A DNA stretch of 64,000 nt from positions 1 to 64,000 of the forward strand of contig DDQG01000020.1 of the NCBI GenBank assembly GCA_002342585.1, written 5' to 3'. Source of the DNA: Prevotellaceae bacterium UBA2448. Its GTDB lineage: Bacteria > Bacteroidota > Bacteroidia > Bacteroidales > Bacteroidaceae. Positions 45,982 through 58,200 of the stretch are shown here, piece after piece; the first letter of the stretch is position 1, and every line of letters begins with the position of its first letter. Below the pieces are notes generated by a model. It was given only the letters and a program-made list of their open reading frames with translations, did no database searches and was not told where the DNA came from. Made by a program: the position numbers and the translations under genes.

Positions 45982-47294
45982 CTAACTATAAATGAAACTC
46001 CACCACCTATATAGATTCCTTTACCACCCTTCTTTACTTTTCTGCCAGACAAATCAAACACTTCGTCTGTCTGTGTTACCTTTTGTTTCACAACTGGTTG
46101 CACGATTGAAGTAGGTATAGTCAGGAAGTTTTTCATCTTATATAAAGCTGGCAAAGCACGATGAGTAGAGTTGTTCCACAATCCGCGATTCAACCAAGCA
46201 TTCAACACCTTTTTGGTTTGGCTACCATTTCCGTTTTCCTCAGCAAACCACCAGTAAAGTCCAGTTACATTTGGGTGTTGACACAATTCGGTTACAAGAT
46301 TTTCCACATAAGTCTGCTGACCGTCAGAAGTTGCCGGCCAGGTAGTCTGCAAGTCATACTCTGCATCTGCAGGATAATAGGAATAGACATAGGCTGTTTC
46401 TACAATATGCACCTCTCGTTGTGGAAAAGCTGTCTGCAAATCATCGAGAGTTTTCTTCAACTGAGACAAATCGCCGTGATAGAACGGATAATAGCTCAGT
46501 CCTATGATGTCATAGTCAACATTCAAGTTTTTGAGATATGTGTAGAAGTTGACAGTTGCATCGGCTTCTGCCACTCTTTCCGTATGGATAATTATCTTTG
46601 CATTGGGAGTTTCACTTCGCACAGCTCTTGCTCCGGCATCAAGAAATTTTGCAAGTCTTTCCCATTGCCAGTCGCGTTCGCTCTGCATCTGTTTCGGATA
46701 TACTTTATCGTAATCCTTGCGCCACAACATGCCATAGCTTATCTCGTTTCCTATCTGTACGTAATCCGGATAAGCGCCACACTCGACCAGTTCCTTCAAA
46801 CAGTCAGTCGTGTACTTATTCACTAATTCCCAGACAGTTCCATCGTTCAGATTATCCAAGTCCCCTATTTCTTCCAGATTATACCAACTCTTCGGAATGG
46901 TCTGATTTGCAGGATCAGCCCACGAGTCGCTATAGTGGAAATCAAGAAGGAATTTCAGTCCGGCATCTTTTATTCGTTTGCCAAACTGTTTAACATAGTT
47001 CAGGTCTTGACACACACTTGGGTCTGTGCCGTCAGGACCTACAAACAATCTCACTCGCACAGCATTCATCCCAGCCTCGGTCTTCACATAGGAAAGGACA
47101 TCCGAAATGGCATTACCTCCATTCTGCGGATAATAAGCCGTTCCAGCTGCTTCGTAGGCTGGTAATAAAGACAAATCTGCACCAAGCACTCGGTTTTGCG
47201 CCGGAGCCTTAGTGCATATTATGGATAGCAAAGAAGCTAAAACGAAGATAAAGGGAAGATGTCCTCCCTTTATCCTCTTAGTATATACTTTCAT
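45978..47294 (-). CDS. GH53 endo-beta-1,4-galactanase
   Basis: 438 residues, secreted (signal peptide ending TKAPAQN). The GH53 barrel begins RVLGADLSLLPAYEAAG; the acid/base is Glu184 (YVQIGNEISYGMLW) and the nucleophile Glu299 (VHIVETAY), with HYSDSWADP and GLSYYPFYHGDL as family markers. It cuts beta-1,4-galactan and arabinogalactan side chains of pectin. The end DLSGRKVKKGGKGIYI resembles the short C-terminal tails of Prevotella secreted proteins. ATG 47294 overlaps the mdh stop (TAATG), so translation is coupled to malate dehydrogenase; a longer reading extends into mdh and is rejected. Confidence 0.9.
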   Translation of the reverse strand: MKVYTKRIKGGHLPFIFVLASLLSIICTKAPAQNRVLGADLSLLPAYEAAGTAYYPQNGGNAISDVLSYVKTEAGMNAVRVRLFVGPDGTDPSVCQDLNYVKQFGKRIKDAGLKFLLDFHYSDSWADPANQTIPKSWYNLEEIGDLDNLNDGTVWELVNKYTTDCLKELVECGAYPDYVQIGNEISYGMLWRKDYDKVYPKQMQSERDWQWERLAKFLDAGARAVRSETPNAKIIIHTERVAEADATVNFYTYLKNLNVDYDIIGLSYYPFYHGDLSQLKKTLDDLQTAFPQREVHIVETAYVYSYYPADAEYDLQTTWPATSDGQQTYVENLVTELCQHPNVTGLYWWFAEENGNGSQTKKVLNAWLNRGLWNNSTHRALPALYKMKNFLTIPTSIVQPVVKQKVTQTDEVFDLSGRKVKKGGKGIYIGGGVSFIVR

Positions 47295-48283
47295 TATAGA
47301 TTTGGATTGATTTTGCTCCACTCGCTGATTGGTGGAACAATGTTCAGAGTTACCAACTCATCGCGCATCTTGCAGAGGTGTTCGTAACTTGCGTCGAGTT
47401 TTGCAAGTTCGTCAGCAGTTCCCTTTGGCATTTCGAATGAACAACCATTCTTGTCGAGAGTAGTGTCCATAGCCATCATGATGTGGTTGTACTTGCCGTT
47501 TGAAACATAAGTACCAGCTGGGTAACGGAACTTCTCACCACCCATTACACTTGCAATCATCTGAACAGACAGAAGTGATGGACTCTGGAAAGAACTGCGT
47601 CCGCGAAGTTCGATAATCTTAGCACCACCCTTAGTTACATCAACCTTCATCTGCTCCCATTCTTCAGCTGGGAACTGAGCAGTACCGATGATGTCGTTCA
47701 GAGGCTTGCCTGCAATCTTAACTGCACTTCCGAATACAGCCATCTGTTCGCCGTGACCACCGAATGTGTGAGCACCAGTTACCTGATTCTGCATTACGCC
47801 AAACTTCTTAGCAAGAGCTGACTGCAGACGGGTTGAGTCGAGACCTGCAAGAGTAGTTACCTGACCTGGTTTCAGACCAGAGTAGAGCAGAGTAACAAGA
47901 CCAGTAAGGTCAGCTGGGTTGAATATGATAACAACATGCTTTACATCAGGACAATACTTCTTGATGTTTTCACCCAGTTCCTGAGCAATCTTACAGTTGC
48001 CTGCGAGCAAATCCTCGCGAGTCATACCAGCCTTACGTGGAGCGCCACCTGAAGAAATGATGTACTTAGCATCCTTGAAAGCCTCGGCAACATCAGTAGT
48101 AGCTACGATATTAGCATCGCAGAAACCAGACTGACGCATTTCCTCAGCTACACCTTCTGGTGAGAATACATCGTAAAGACAAATGTTTGTAGTAAGATTC
48201 ATCATCAGAGCTGACTGAACCATGTTAGAGCCAATCATACCAGCAGCTCCAACAATCACAAGTTTTTCGTTTGTAAGTGCCAT
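47294..48283 (-). CDS. mdh: Malate dehydrogenase
   Basis: 329-residue NAD-dependent enzyme of the lactate/malate dehydrogenase family. Dinucleotide fold VIVGAAGMIGSN; the substrate loop SSGGAPRKAGMTRED carries the arginines; VVIIFNPADLTGL and the catalytic histidine in GAHTFGGHGEQM follow. The Bacteroidales form is slightly longer than enterobacterial Mdh. It leads the run mdh-GH53-tamB-tamL-manA behind the strongest promoter match in the window. Confidence 0.93.
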   Translation of the reverse strand: MALTNEKLVIVGAAGMIGSNMVQSALMMNLTTNICLYDVFSPEGVAEEMRQSGFCDANIVATTDVAEAFKDAKYIISSGGAPRKAGMTREDLLAGNCKIAQELGENIKKYCPDVKHVVIIFNPADLTGLVTLLYSGLKPGQVTTLAGLDSTRLQSALAKKFGVMQNQVTGAHTFGGHGEQMAVFGSAVKIAGKPLNDIIGTAQFPAEEWEQMKVDVTKGGAKIIELRGRSSFQSPSLLSVQMIASVMGGEKFRYPAGTYVSNGKYNHIMMAMDTTLDKNGCSFEMPKGTADELAKLDASYEHLCKMRDELVTLNIVPPISEWSKINPNL

Positions 48284-48317
48284 AATTATATCTGTTTTTT
48301 AAAGAATTTACACTTCT

Positions 48318-48350
48318 GCAAATTTATCCTTCTTTTTCTTCTTCTACAAA
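48318..48350 (-). promoter_or_regulatory. Promoter of the mdh-led operon
   Basis: On the minus strand TTTG (48350-48347) and TAAATTTGC (48326-48318) are separated by exactly 20 bases, the Bacteroidetes optimum. Confidence 0.8.
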
Positions 48351-48441
48351 CTTGCACAACTTTTTATCAAACAAAAATTGTTAAATCGCATTTTATACCA
48401 CTTTTACATCATCTAATGCTATTTATGTTTAGCAAAAACGC

Positions 48442-48450
48442 TAATTTTGC
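48442..48450 (+). promoter_or_regulatory. -7 promoter element of the gamma carbonic anhydrase gene
   Basis: TAATTTTGC matches TAnnTTTG; the region between it and the start codon is filled by a heptamer array that would form the leader. Confidence 0.55.
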
Positions 48451-48459
48451 ACTCTGAAA

Positions 48460-48515
48460 CTTGAAACCACAAACTCTAATCTTTAAACTTTAAACTCTAA
48501 ACTTTAAACTTTACA
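48460..48515. repeat. Heptamer array CTTTAAA before the carbonic anhydrase gene
   Basis: Eight contiguous heptamers (CTTGAAA, CCACAAA, CTCTAAT, then five CTTTAAA types). It ends three bases before the ATG, so it would be the entire 5' leader. Confidence 0.85.
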
Positions 48516-48518
48516 ATA

Positions 48519-49058
48519 ATGGCACTTATAAAAACTGTTCTTGGTCTCACTCCACATTGGGGCAAAGACTGCTACTTCAGCGAGAACGCGACAATTGTAG
48601 GCGATGTAACAATGGGCGATGGCTGCACAGTATGGTTCAATGCAGTCATTCGAGGGGATGTTCACTACATCCGCATTGGCAATCGAGTGAACATACAAGA
48701 TGGCTCATGTCTGCACACATTATATAAAAAAGCACCCATTGAGATTGGCGATGATGTAACCATAGGTCACAATGTAACTCTTCATGGTTGCACAGTTCAT
48801 AGTGGAGCACTCATCGGAATGGGAGCCACAGTTCTCGACGACGCAGTAATTGGTGAAGGAGCTATTGTTGCAGCAGGTGCTCTCGTACTGAAAAACACAC
48901 AGATAGGCGCCGGAGAACTCTGGGGTGGAGTTCCTGCAAAATTCATCAAGAAAGTAGATCCGGAACAGGCTAAAGAACTCAATATTGGCATAGCCCAGCA
49001 TTATGCAATGTATGCCCAATGGTATCGCGATAGCACACCTATGCCTGAACAGGAATAA
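48519..49058 (+). CDS. Gamma-class carbonic anhydrase family protein
   Basis: 179 residues built on a left-handed beta-helix of hexapeptide repeats (VGDVTMGDGCTVWFNAVIRGDVHYIRIG). The zinc histidines by alignment to the Cam/YrdA family are His66, His84 and His89 (TIGHNVTLHGC). The C-terminal helix packs on the helix side. Homologues range from active carbonic anhydrases to acyltransferase-like proteins, so activity is uncertain. It is monocistronic, ended by a strong terminator. Confidence 0.9.
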   Translation: MALIKTVLGLTPHWGKDCYFSENATIVGDVTMGDGCTVWFNAVIRGDVHYIRIGNRVNIQDGSCLHTLYKKAPIEIGDDVTIGHNVTLHGCTVHSGALIGMGATVLDDAVIGEGAIVAAGALVLKNTQIGAGELWGGVPAKFIKKVDPEQAKELNIGIAQHYAMYAQWYRDSTPMPEQE

Positions 49059-49077
49059 AAGACCATTTATTTGAGAT

Positions 49078-49121
49078 AAAAACCCGATTATGTGTTTTTC
49101 AGGACACATAATCGGGTTTTT
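49078..49121. terminator. Strong terminator after the carbonic anhydrase gene
   Basis: AAAAACCCGATTATGTG pairs perfectly with its complement at 49105-49121 over a ten-base loop; the T-run reads on the plus strand. Confidence 0.9.
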
Positions 49122-49132
49122 AACATTGTTTA

Positions 49133-49165
49133 TTTGTTTCACTCAAACATAATGTATAACTTTGC
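49133..49165 (+). promoter_or_regulatory. Promoter of the giant exported protein gene
   Basis: TTTG (49133-49136) and TAACTTTGC (49157-49165) are separated by 20 bases, a full match to the Bacteroidetes consensus. Transcription would start near 49172. Confidence 0.8.
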
Positions 49166-49185
49166 ACGTTTTTTTATAAATATTG

Positions 49186-49213
49186 AGTGCGCGCGCACTA
49201 CGCTATGCGCGCG
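49186..49213 (+). promoter_or_regulatory. GC-only stem-loop in the leader of the giant gene
   Basis: CGCGCGC (49190-49196) can pair with GCGCGCG (49207-49213) over a ten-base loop; the first half is also the self-complementary palindrome AGTGCGCGCGCACT (49186-49199). It is 22 bases before the ATG in otherwise AT-rich DNA. Confidence 0.6.
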
Positions 49214-49235
49214 AAGAAAAATCATTATAATCGAT

Positions 49236-52200
49236 ATGAAAAATATTAACATCATAGATAAGCTTGTGATTCGTTTTGGGTATGTTCTTAGAACCATTAC
49301 CCTATTAACCCTATTCTTACTAAGTATAGTAACAAACAAGGTATGGGCTGTCGATTACCAGTACACTTACATGGTAATCAACCTGAGCAAAGAGATTGCT
49401 ACTCAGGCAAAAGCCACACAGGCGGCCGGTAATACACCCGAAATCCCAACAGTCATCCAGAACCAGCTGGTTACTAATTACCACTACTGGTCCGAAGCCG
49501 CCGTGACCCAAAGCGGAACCACCTTTACTGTAAATGACGGAGCAAGCGAGCTGGCTTCACTACCTTCCGACAATGCTACCATCTATGTGACCTACGAGTA
49601 CAACAATGCATCGTCTCCCATCGACCTGTCGGGTAATACCATCTACTATATCAAGGATCAGGACAAGAACGACCCTACGAAGGTCCATTATATGACCTTC
49701 AATAAGAAATGGACCTCTGCTGACTGGCGTACAGACGGTTCCACGGACGCTGGCGACAACTTCGGCGACAACGACAAAGAGCGCCAGTGGGTCTATGAGG
49801 GCAACGACCCTTATAAGATATACATTCGCAATGTCTATCGTCGAGATGCTGGTGCTGACTCCTATCTGCGCTCCGACCTTGATAAGGGCAAGTTTGAAGA
49901 CAACAACAACGTACGTTACGGCGGACTGACTACCACTAAGCTCTTCAACACATTTTTCTTCGATAAAGAAAATCATATTGTTGCAGCCAACAACGTTTAC
50001 AATTGGAACGGAACCACCAACCGTTATATTTACTACGCCAAGGAGAACAAAGACAACTACGGTGATATCGGTGGACGTTTTCTTACGACAGGAACAGCCA
50101 GATTGAATCTCACAACACTGAACATCGTCAAATCTACTGTCACCGATGCCACCATTCACCTCGTCAATCAGACGGCGGAACCACATAAAGAGACTTTCAG
50201 TTTTAACACCCCCATTGACACGGACAATCCCAAGCCCTCTGCCACCGTGCTGGCGCGCCTGACACGATTGGGAGCCACCTTGGGCACAACCTATTACAAG
50301 GAGGCGGCACTTACCAACGCCATCGCCACTCCACTGAAAGTCACCGACATCTATATCCCCTATACCGTCGATGCAGCAACCCTGTCAAGCACCTACAACA
50401 TCACCTTCAGTACCGAGGAAGACCCTGTCTGGTTCAGCATGAAAATCAATGCTAATGGCAGCAAACTGTTTTTCTACGACAGGGACATAAACGTCATCGA
50501 CACCCGTCATAAAGAAGGAGAGAACGTAAAAGAAAAACCAGCAAAGAAAGCTACAGACACCCGCGCCCAGTATGCTTTCATCGGCGACCCCTACTCCTTC
50601 AAGATTATCTGTAAAGACCTTGACGGACAATACGCCTTCCAGGATTCTACTGAAGCCAGCGGTTTCAGCAACAAATTCGGTAACGTGCGCTTCAGTTCCT
50701 CACCCGAAGACACCTACTCATCCTTTGCCATCATTGGCGGCACCACCAGCGGAACCTTCCAGATTTTCCGCCGCGACCTGCCCTTCACCACCTATCGTGC
50801 TTTCTTCAATGCCGATGGTAATGGTAACCAAATCTGGCTCTATCGCTACACCAGCGGCAACGAGGTGCAGGCCGGTCACAACATCACGGCAACGCCAACG
50901 CCGAAGTACAACTACACCTACAACATCGTTGACAACAACGGGCGCATCGCCATCAAATATACCGTCAGCCAGTACGCCTCCACGCGACTTGACGGCGCAC
51001 ACGGCCACGAGGCAATACCCGAGGCCATATACAGCCCTTATCTTGAAGGCGAGACGCTGAAGTTCTACACTTTCACAGGTGACTATAATGCAGCCAACCT
51101 GACTGACGCGAACAAAATCACCCAAACACCCAACAGCGCTGCCAATATCTACGTGCGCTACACCACAGACCTGCTGTCCACCCGCTCGCTGCCATTAGAT
51201 GGGAAAAGCTATTCCGTCAAAGTCGGTGGCGAAAGCGGCAAATATGTCAAGTACGACAGCGGTCTGAGCCTTAGCGCTACTCTACCTAACCCAAGAACCG
51301 ACGAAGCTAATTTTTCCAAGCACGTCTGGTTCACATCCAACAAAGACCCCTATAACGTTAGTATCCAAAATAACATTCCTTTCGCGTTGCTTGACAATAG
51401 CACAAAGACACAGTTCATCTTGATGAAAGGCTCCAGCAACGATGAGACCCAAGTTGAACTGCTATTGGCCTCAGGTCTGGATATCAGTTCAGAAGACAGT
51501 AAGAGCCTTGCATTGAATGCGGAAGGCGATGCCATAGAATTGGCTACGACATCACGAGAAAATGTTAGACAACAAGTCATTCTCACCGATGCGACGGTAA
51601 GTGTATATTACCGCATTATTGACAAACAGAAAAAAATCGTCATACAAGTAGAAGACGAAACAGCCACGGAGCTAGCAGTTCCCACTGCATGGCGTAGTCC
51701 CCTTTGCACTTATCACTACTGGAAGCGAAGCGACTTCATTGAGTCGGGAGGCATATACACTAAGAAAGACGGAGTCTCTGAGATCACCGCCCTTAGCCAA
51801 GCCACCGACGGTTACATCTATGTCACCTACGATGTGAAGACGAGCAGCGACTATGGTTTCATCGACCTCGACGGCCGCAATAGCAGTACGACTTACATGT
51901 ATATGCTGAAATTCAAGAACGGCATATCGTTCCAGCAGGAATTGTCCGACGGTTTCAGAGAGAGCAGTACCACATCTTCAAGCCTACCCAGTGACGGACA
52001 TGCCACCAAAGCGGTATATCCATATAGCAATGGTGAAGCAAACTTCTATATTTATGGAGCAGAGCAATGGAACGAACAGCGCTATGCTGCCAGCACACGT
52101 ACCCGTTGGGCATGGATTCTTGAGGGTAACGACCCCTACCACACCAAGATATCCTCTTTCCAGACACAGACCTCTCAAACAGTTGACGGCTCAACGGTCA

Positions 52201-55200
52201 ACCGCCATGCCTACTTCAGGACCTACAAGCCCGATGGCCACGATGCCTATGTCACAGGCTCCATTGCCGACAACACCCTCATTGACGACGGCTCAGAACC
52301 CTCGGAATATATGATATTGGGTACGCCTGGCGACTACCTGCTGGTGACTTCTGACGAGCTGGGCAGCGACGGCAGTGGCTATCAGTCCACCAACCACCGC
52401 GTGGTAAACAGTTTTGAGCAGTACTGGAAGAACAATCCTACGGTATTAAAACTGCTTTATAAGTATCACGGGATATCAGAAGATGGCGATACGGAGGACA
52501 CTAAGGCTGCACGTGCTGAACAACGTGCAACCTATGCTACCGAATTGAACACGCGCGACCTGACAGCAGATGAAATAACATACATGACCACTGTATCTTC
52601 CCCAGACTGGCATCACTATCAAGCCTGGGCAAACATCAACTCATGGACCAGTACGAGTAGCAAGAGCTACAAGAAGAGCGACCACTGGTTCCAGACCATC
52701 CGTATGGATTACAACTCCAGCGCAGGAACATTTACCGCCAGTCCAGTCTTCGATTTCGAACGTGTTGACCTAAACGGTGTGCTCATCCTGCTCGACAACC
52801 ACGGCTGGGAGGTGGCACGTAAGCCTATGGGACGTCTCGACGACCTGGCAACCAAAGCCGACCGCGACGCTGAGATACGCAAGTACGACAGTCCGATGGT
52901 AAAGCAGTACACCTTCTGGACCAACTACGACAAACTGCCAGGCTACCACAAGTACAAACCGCATAGCGAAGGCAGTTCCAGCAAGGATGCCGCAAACAAA
53001 GGCACAGGCACATCGCTCGCCGACTATCCCGAAGTGAAGAGCAACGGTATGCTGCAAGACCTCTATGTCACCTATACCGTGAAGCCCCAATTTGTTAATG
53101 CCTATACGGGTGCTGCCACTGAAGCCGCCACCAAGGTCAACACCAGTTTCCTCATTCGACAAGGAGGTGTTTTAGCCAAGACAACCGACGGCACCTCCAT
53201 AGAGACCGACGCTACCTATATCAGCGGCATCGATGCCGGCAGCGTGACTCTCAACAACACCGATAACCCCGAGTTCTTCTGGTGCCTCAGACCTAACTTC
53301 AACATCGATGCCGAAATGGGTTATAACTATAGCGAAACAGCTGGCGAGACCAATGATTTTGGTGAAAAAACGAAGGATGAGACTGAAGAAGATTACGTCA
53401 ATGGCGTTACCAACGGCTGGCACAACGGCTTCGACCCCTATAATGTCCAGATATACAGTTACCAATACACTAACATGTATTTCGTCACCAACGCCAATAA
53501 TGCTGGAATGGTGGAACGCCAGCACCTCGCATCGACTGACCCAGCCGGGGACCACACCCTTTCTCTGGGCAGTAACACAACGGAGAAATTCTCCACCACT
53601 GTGTCCGACTACGACGGCACCACCATCCATCCCACCAACGCCACCTTCCTTGTCGTGCAGGATGCCAACGGCAACATGCGCCTGATGCCGCGCTTCGACC
53701 ATAGCCGCGTCATCAATGGTTTCGCCACGCTGACCACCCCTGCTGCTGCCCAGCCAGAAGACGACAAGACCAACGCTCAGAGCACTTGGCTGCTGCGTCC
53801 ACCGGCACAGACCTACATCGTAGTCGATAACCAAGGTCACGAGGCCCTGCGCTACACTTCGTTGAACGACGGTGCGCCCGTCATTCCTGCCAAGTTCCGC
53901 AGTCCGCTGGCCAACAACTTCACGTTCTACAAGACGCTGACCGAGACAGGAACTGACCCGCACACAAATGTTTACAACCTGACAACACTTGCCGACCCCA
54001 TCACCACCTTTGACGCGGCTGGTCTGTCTGAAGGCGGAACGGTTTATGTGCGCTATAAGTATGACCCTGATGCGGATACCGACGGACTGCTGAAGGGCAC
54101 GTGGTATCATGCAAAGCTAAATGACGCTGATGTAGAAGTGGCTACCACTGGAGTCATTAAGAAATCTTTGGGAGGATCCCCCTCTGATGAGGAAAAGAAA
54201 GCTCACCGCTGGCGTTTCATGCAGAGCGCGGGAGACGATAGCGATCCGTATGCAGTCACCTTGTGGAACGGAAAAGAAACACAAGAGACAGATGGCAATC
54301 GCTATATTGTATTCCGCCATAGCGACTACACCAGCGAGAACCGCAGCTACGCCCTGATGCAGGCAGGAAATACAACAAACCCAACTACGGAATATTACTT
54401 CCTCGACGGCAGCAGCACCCCTGCCCTGGCAGAACAGAGCAGCTACACCACCTCAGGTACTATCGGTGCCACGAAGAAGGTGACGCTGACACCGGTTTCT
54501 GTTACCAATTCTGTCATCTTTAAGATTATCACCAAGAATAACAAGGTTGTGGCGCTGACCAGTGACGTAATCAATGGTGTAGATAAAGACACCAAACTGG
54601 CCGATATCATGCCCAACTGGATGAAATCGCCACTGATGAAGGACGATGCATACCTCTTCTATTCCGCTGCTGACATCGTTGGATCCACCGTCAATATCAA
54701 GGGTGAATCGACTACCTCACCTACGACTTTGGACGGTGATGTGGTCTATGTGAGCTACGATTACGAGAAGTCGAAGAAGGCCATTTCCGACTTTGGTATT
54801 CTTGGAACGGAACTGCCACTCAATGTGGCGCCACTTGACCTAAGCGGCAACGTGAAATACGTGCTGACCGTAGGTGGTGAGAATGATAAGACTGATAATA
54901 AAAAACTTTACGGAAAGAGACTGGAAGTTGCCAATCGCAATTCGATAGATTATGTTAATCCTACAGATATCAACATAACCGACAACAAACTGACATCAGA
55001 GAGTTGCATCTGGACTATAACCGGCGATGACCCTTATGAGTGTACCATCCACAATGGCAACAATATTATTGCCGGCAAGTGGTGGGATGACCACCCCGAG
55101 GCAGCCGATGCTACTGACTTTCCTTTAGCAAAGATATGTACACCAAAATTTGCCAGTGATAACGGCTACTACTCGACATTCATGGTGCTGAGGCATAACG

Positions 55201-58200
55201 AACGAGAAACCAATAACCCTGGCAAGCTAAAGCTATACTTTACTGGTCACGATGACATGTGGGTGGCAGAAAGTAATGCAGTGGCTAAAGAACAGTTAGG
55301 TCTTTCCGGTAATGTTACCACCGGCGGTCTATATGTCTTCAAGGACTCTGAACCCTATAAGACGCGTTATAATGACCCTGAAGGCGAGCCCGAAAGAACA
55401 GGAAGCGATTATAAAGTATTCAGCCGCTTCACCTACCGTCCTGTGTTGGCCTACAATGTCATCACCAATGATGATAACGGCAATAAGAAGGCACTGACAG
55501 GGTATTCGCTTCTGTCTGACGATAAGGTAGGGATGCCGGAAGTATATCAGTCGCCATTGCTCAACAGCAGCGACTTTATCTACTACACAAAGGCAACCGT
55601 TGATGAAAGCGGCAAATATACCGTAGATACCAAATCAAGTACGGCAACAAGCACCACAATAGCTTCTTTGGTAGAAGAGAAGATTAGCGACATCTATGTG
55701 CGCTATAATTATGACCCATTAACAAGTCCCTTCAAGATAGCCACCAATATCAACGATGCTGCCGAAGACGGCACCCGCCTGAGCTGGATTGACGAGAAGG
55801 GACTCGACCTCAGCGGCAATACGTGGTACACCATTGCCAATATGCAGAATAATTTCGCCACGGCTCATGGTACCGTATTAGGCACAAGGGATGAATATAC
55901 TACCTCTTTCCAGAAAAAAACTGTCACCGATTTGGCTCAGACTAACGGACGTGCGCCATCGCAGAAGGAGTTTCTCTGGAAACTGGAGGGCAACGACCCA
56001 TACGCCATCAAAATTTCCAATGGATACTATGACTCCAAGTACATGACATTTGTTGACTACAGCGGTAAGAGCTACTACCACCAGTACATGCAGGATAAAA
56101 ATACAGGCGTCTGCCAGACCTTCATGCTACTAAACGCCCATGCCATAAACAATGGTAGTGATCGATTCGATCCAGATAAAGACGGCGAGACAAACTATCT
56201 GCTTAAACGCTGGACTGTACTGATAGGAACTGGGACCAATAGATTTATGAAATGTACGTTCAACAACATCAATAACAATTATGAGGAAATCAACTCCAGC
56301 GATGATTGGCCCATAGACCTGAGGAGCTACTCCGAATACGACATTCGCATGTCAAGCGGCGAGGTGGTAAAGCGCAAAGTCATCAATATGGGAAGTGGTG
56401 GCACCACTGACTTCTGTATCGAATTTGTCAAGGCTCCCGTCTCGCGTAAGTACCACTATCATGCCATCAAATATGAAGGCTCTACGCGTATTGGCGAGAC
56501 GTGGGATGCCATCCTGGAGCACGACTGGCTGCAGAAGGTGGTGCTGGAACCCATCATCGCACGACGATACTGCAAGTATGAAAAGCGTAACACTGACGCC
56601 ACCGGTGACAATGTGGATGGTACTGGAGTATTCATGACCCAGGCTGAGCTGGAGGCGGATGGACAGCCCAACGCACAGTTCTACAGCAATCCTGAACTCA
56701 CCGAGCGCGTGAAAGACGACACGGATTTGGAGAATATCAAATATGACTACTATCCGGTAATTGGACTTGATGAGGTCTATCCCATCTATTTCAAATATCA
56801 GGTGGATAATGATGCCACACTGAACTTGGCAGGTTCTGCAAAGACACTCAGCCAGATAACAAGTACTACAGCACAGATAGCTGCCGATGTAGCGCACTAC
56901 AATAACCAAGATTACACAGACAATGCAGATAAAGAGATAAAAGAGGCCAATGGCCGACGTTTAGAGCCTGACTACACTCGGCAGGCCAAGTGGTTCTACA
57001 TGGTGCTTGATACCGACGAGGGTATCACTACTACGGTAGATGGTACTACCCGCACTCCCGTCGGCAGGCAGCTGTTCCTGCGCCGTGAGGACAATGGCAC
57101 CATAAACTGGATGAACAACATCTACACCCTGCACAAGGAGAGTGTAGACAACTACAAGGGCTGGTCATACGACCGACTGGCGGAGTCATATCGCAAGGGC
57201 GACAACGATGCCTTCCGCGAAGGACGCTGGCTGTGGACCTTCGTAGGCGATGATCCATACAATATGCGTATCATCAACTTAGAGTCAGCCGTAGGAGTAC
57301 AGGCAGAGAGCTCCGGTGTTTACACACTGGATGCTGCCGAGAACTGCTTCGTCACCATCGGCAAGGGTACTACGACAAGTGGTGATGATACTTATCCTGT
57401 TACCATTCCTACAGAGGAGCCTACTGAGAACCAGTATTGGGGCCTCTGCGTTGGCGTGAACAACAGCACGGAGCAGACCTTCAGCCTGCTCTCGACTGCC
57501 ATCACCGAAACCATCGACAAGAAACAGGTGAACCAGCCACTCTACTGGCACATGGTGAGCCATACTGCCAACAAGGTAACAACCGAGAGCGTGGAAGGTA
57601 TGCTTGACTATGTACCCGACCGCAGCTATGCCATCCAGCTGCTGCCCTACGAACCTCTGCGCTATGAGGACGTGAAGGTGGTTATCCGACGCGATGATGA
57701 GGTGACCACATATAACACGTGGAAAGCCGAAAAAACAAATGCAGAGAAACTTGACTACGTCAATAATACCATGACCACGGGTTTGTCTAAACTGTATTTT
57801 GCTGCCTCTGAGCGTAAGTACGTGGCCGGCGATGAGATTAACACCAGCAAAGAGGATGCATTGCCTCTGCAGGTAAGACGTGCCTTCTGCGATTACACCA
57901 TGTATAGCGACATCTTCGAGACCAAAGATGCCATATACAAAGTGCAGTCAGGTCCTTATCCTGATTACTCCAAACCGAAGACAGGACAGTACGACGAGGA
58001 TGGTCACCAGATTTATGCTTACTATAATGTGGACTCAAATGGTGCCTTTAAGGACGAGGAGGTAACCTCCGGAGCTCAGGCTATCTACGTGAAATATGTC
58101 GTCACAAGCGACATCTTCCTGAAGGAGGCACCGACGGCAAATCAAGTGGCCGATATGGCTCAGAACAACGACCACGTCTATTTCATGGACTTCCCCGACA

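Noticed and set aside
47295..47321. Longer GH53 start inside mdh
   Set aside because: The nine extra residues lie before a proper signal peptide; TAATG coupling at 47294 is more plausible.
53172..54110. Long minus-strand frames (also 58503-59387, 49560-50186, 62346-62945)
   Set aside because: All lie antisense to the giant plus-strand frame, which is continuous and has a promoter and signal peptide; their Val-rich composition is typical of mirrored Asn/Asp/Thr codons.
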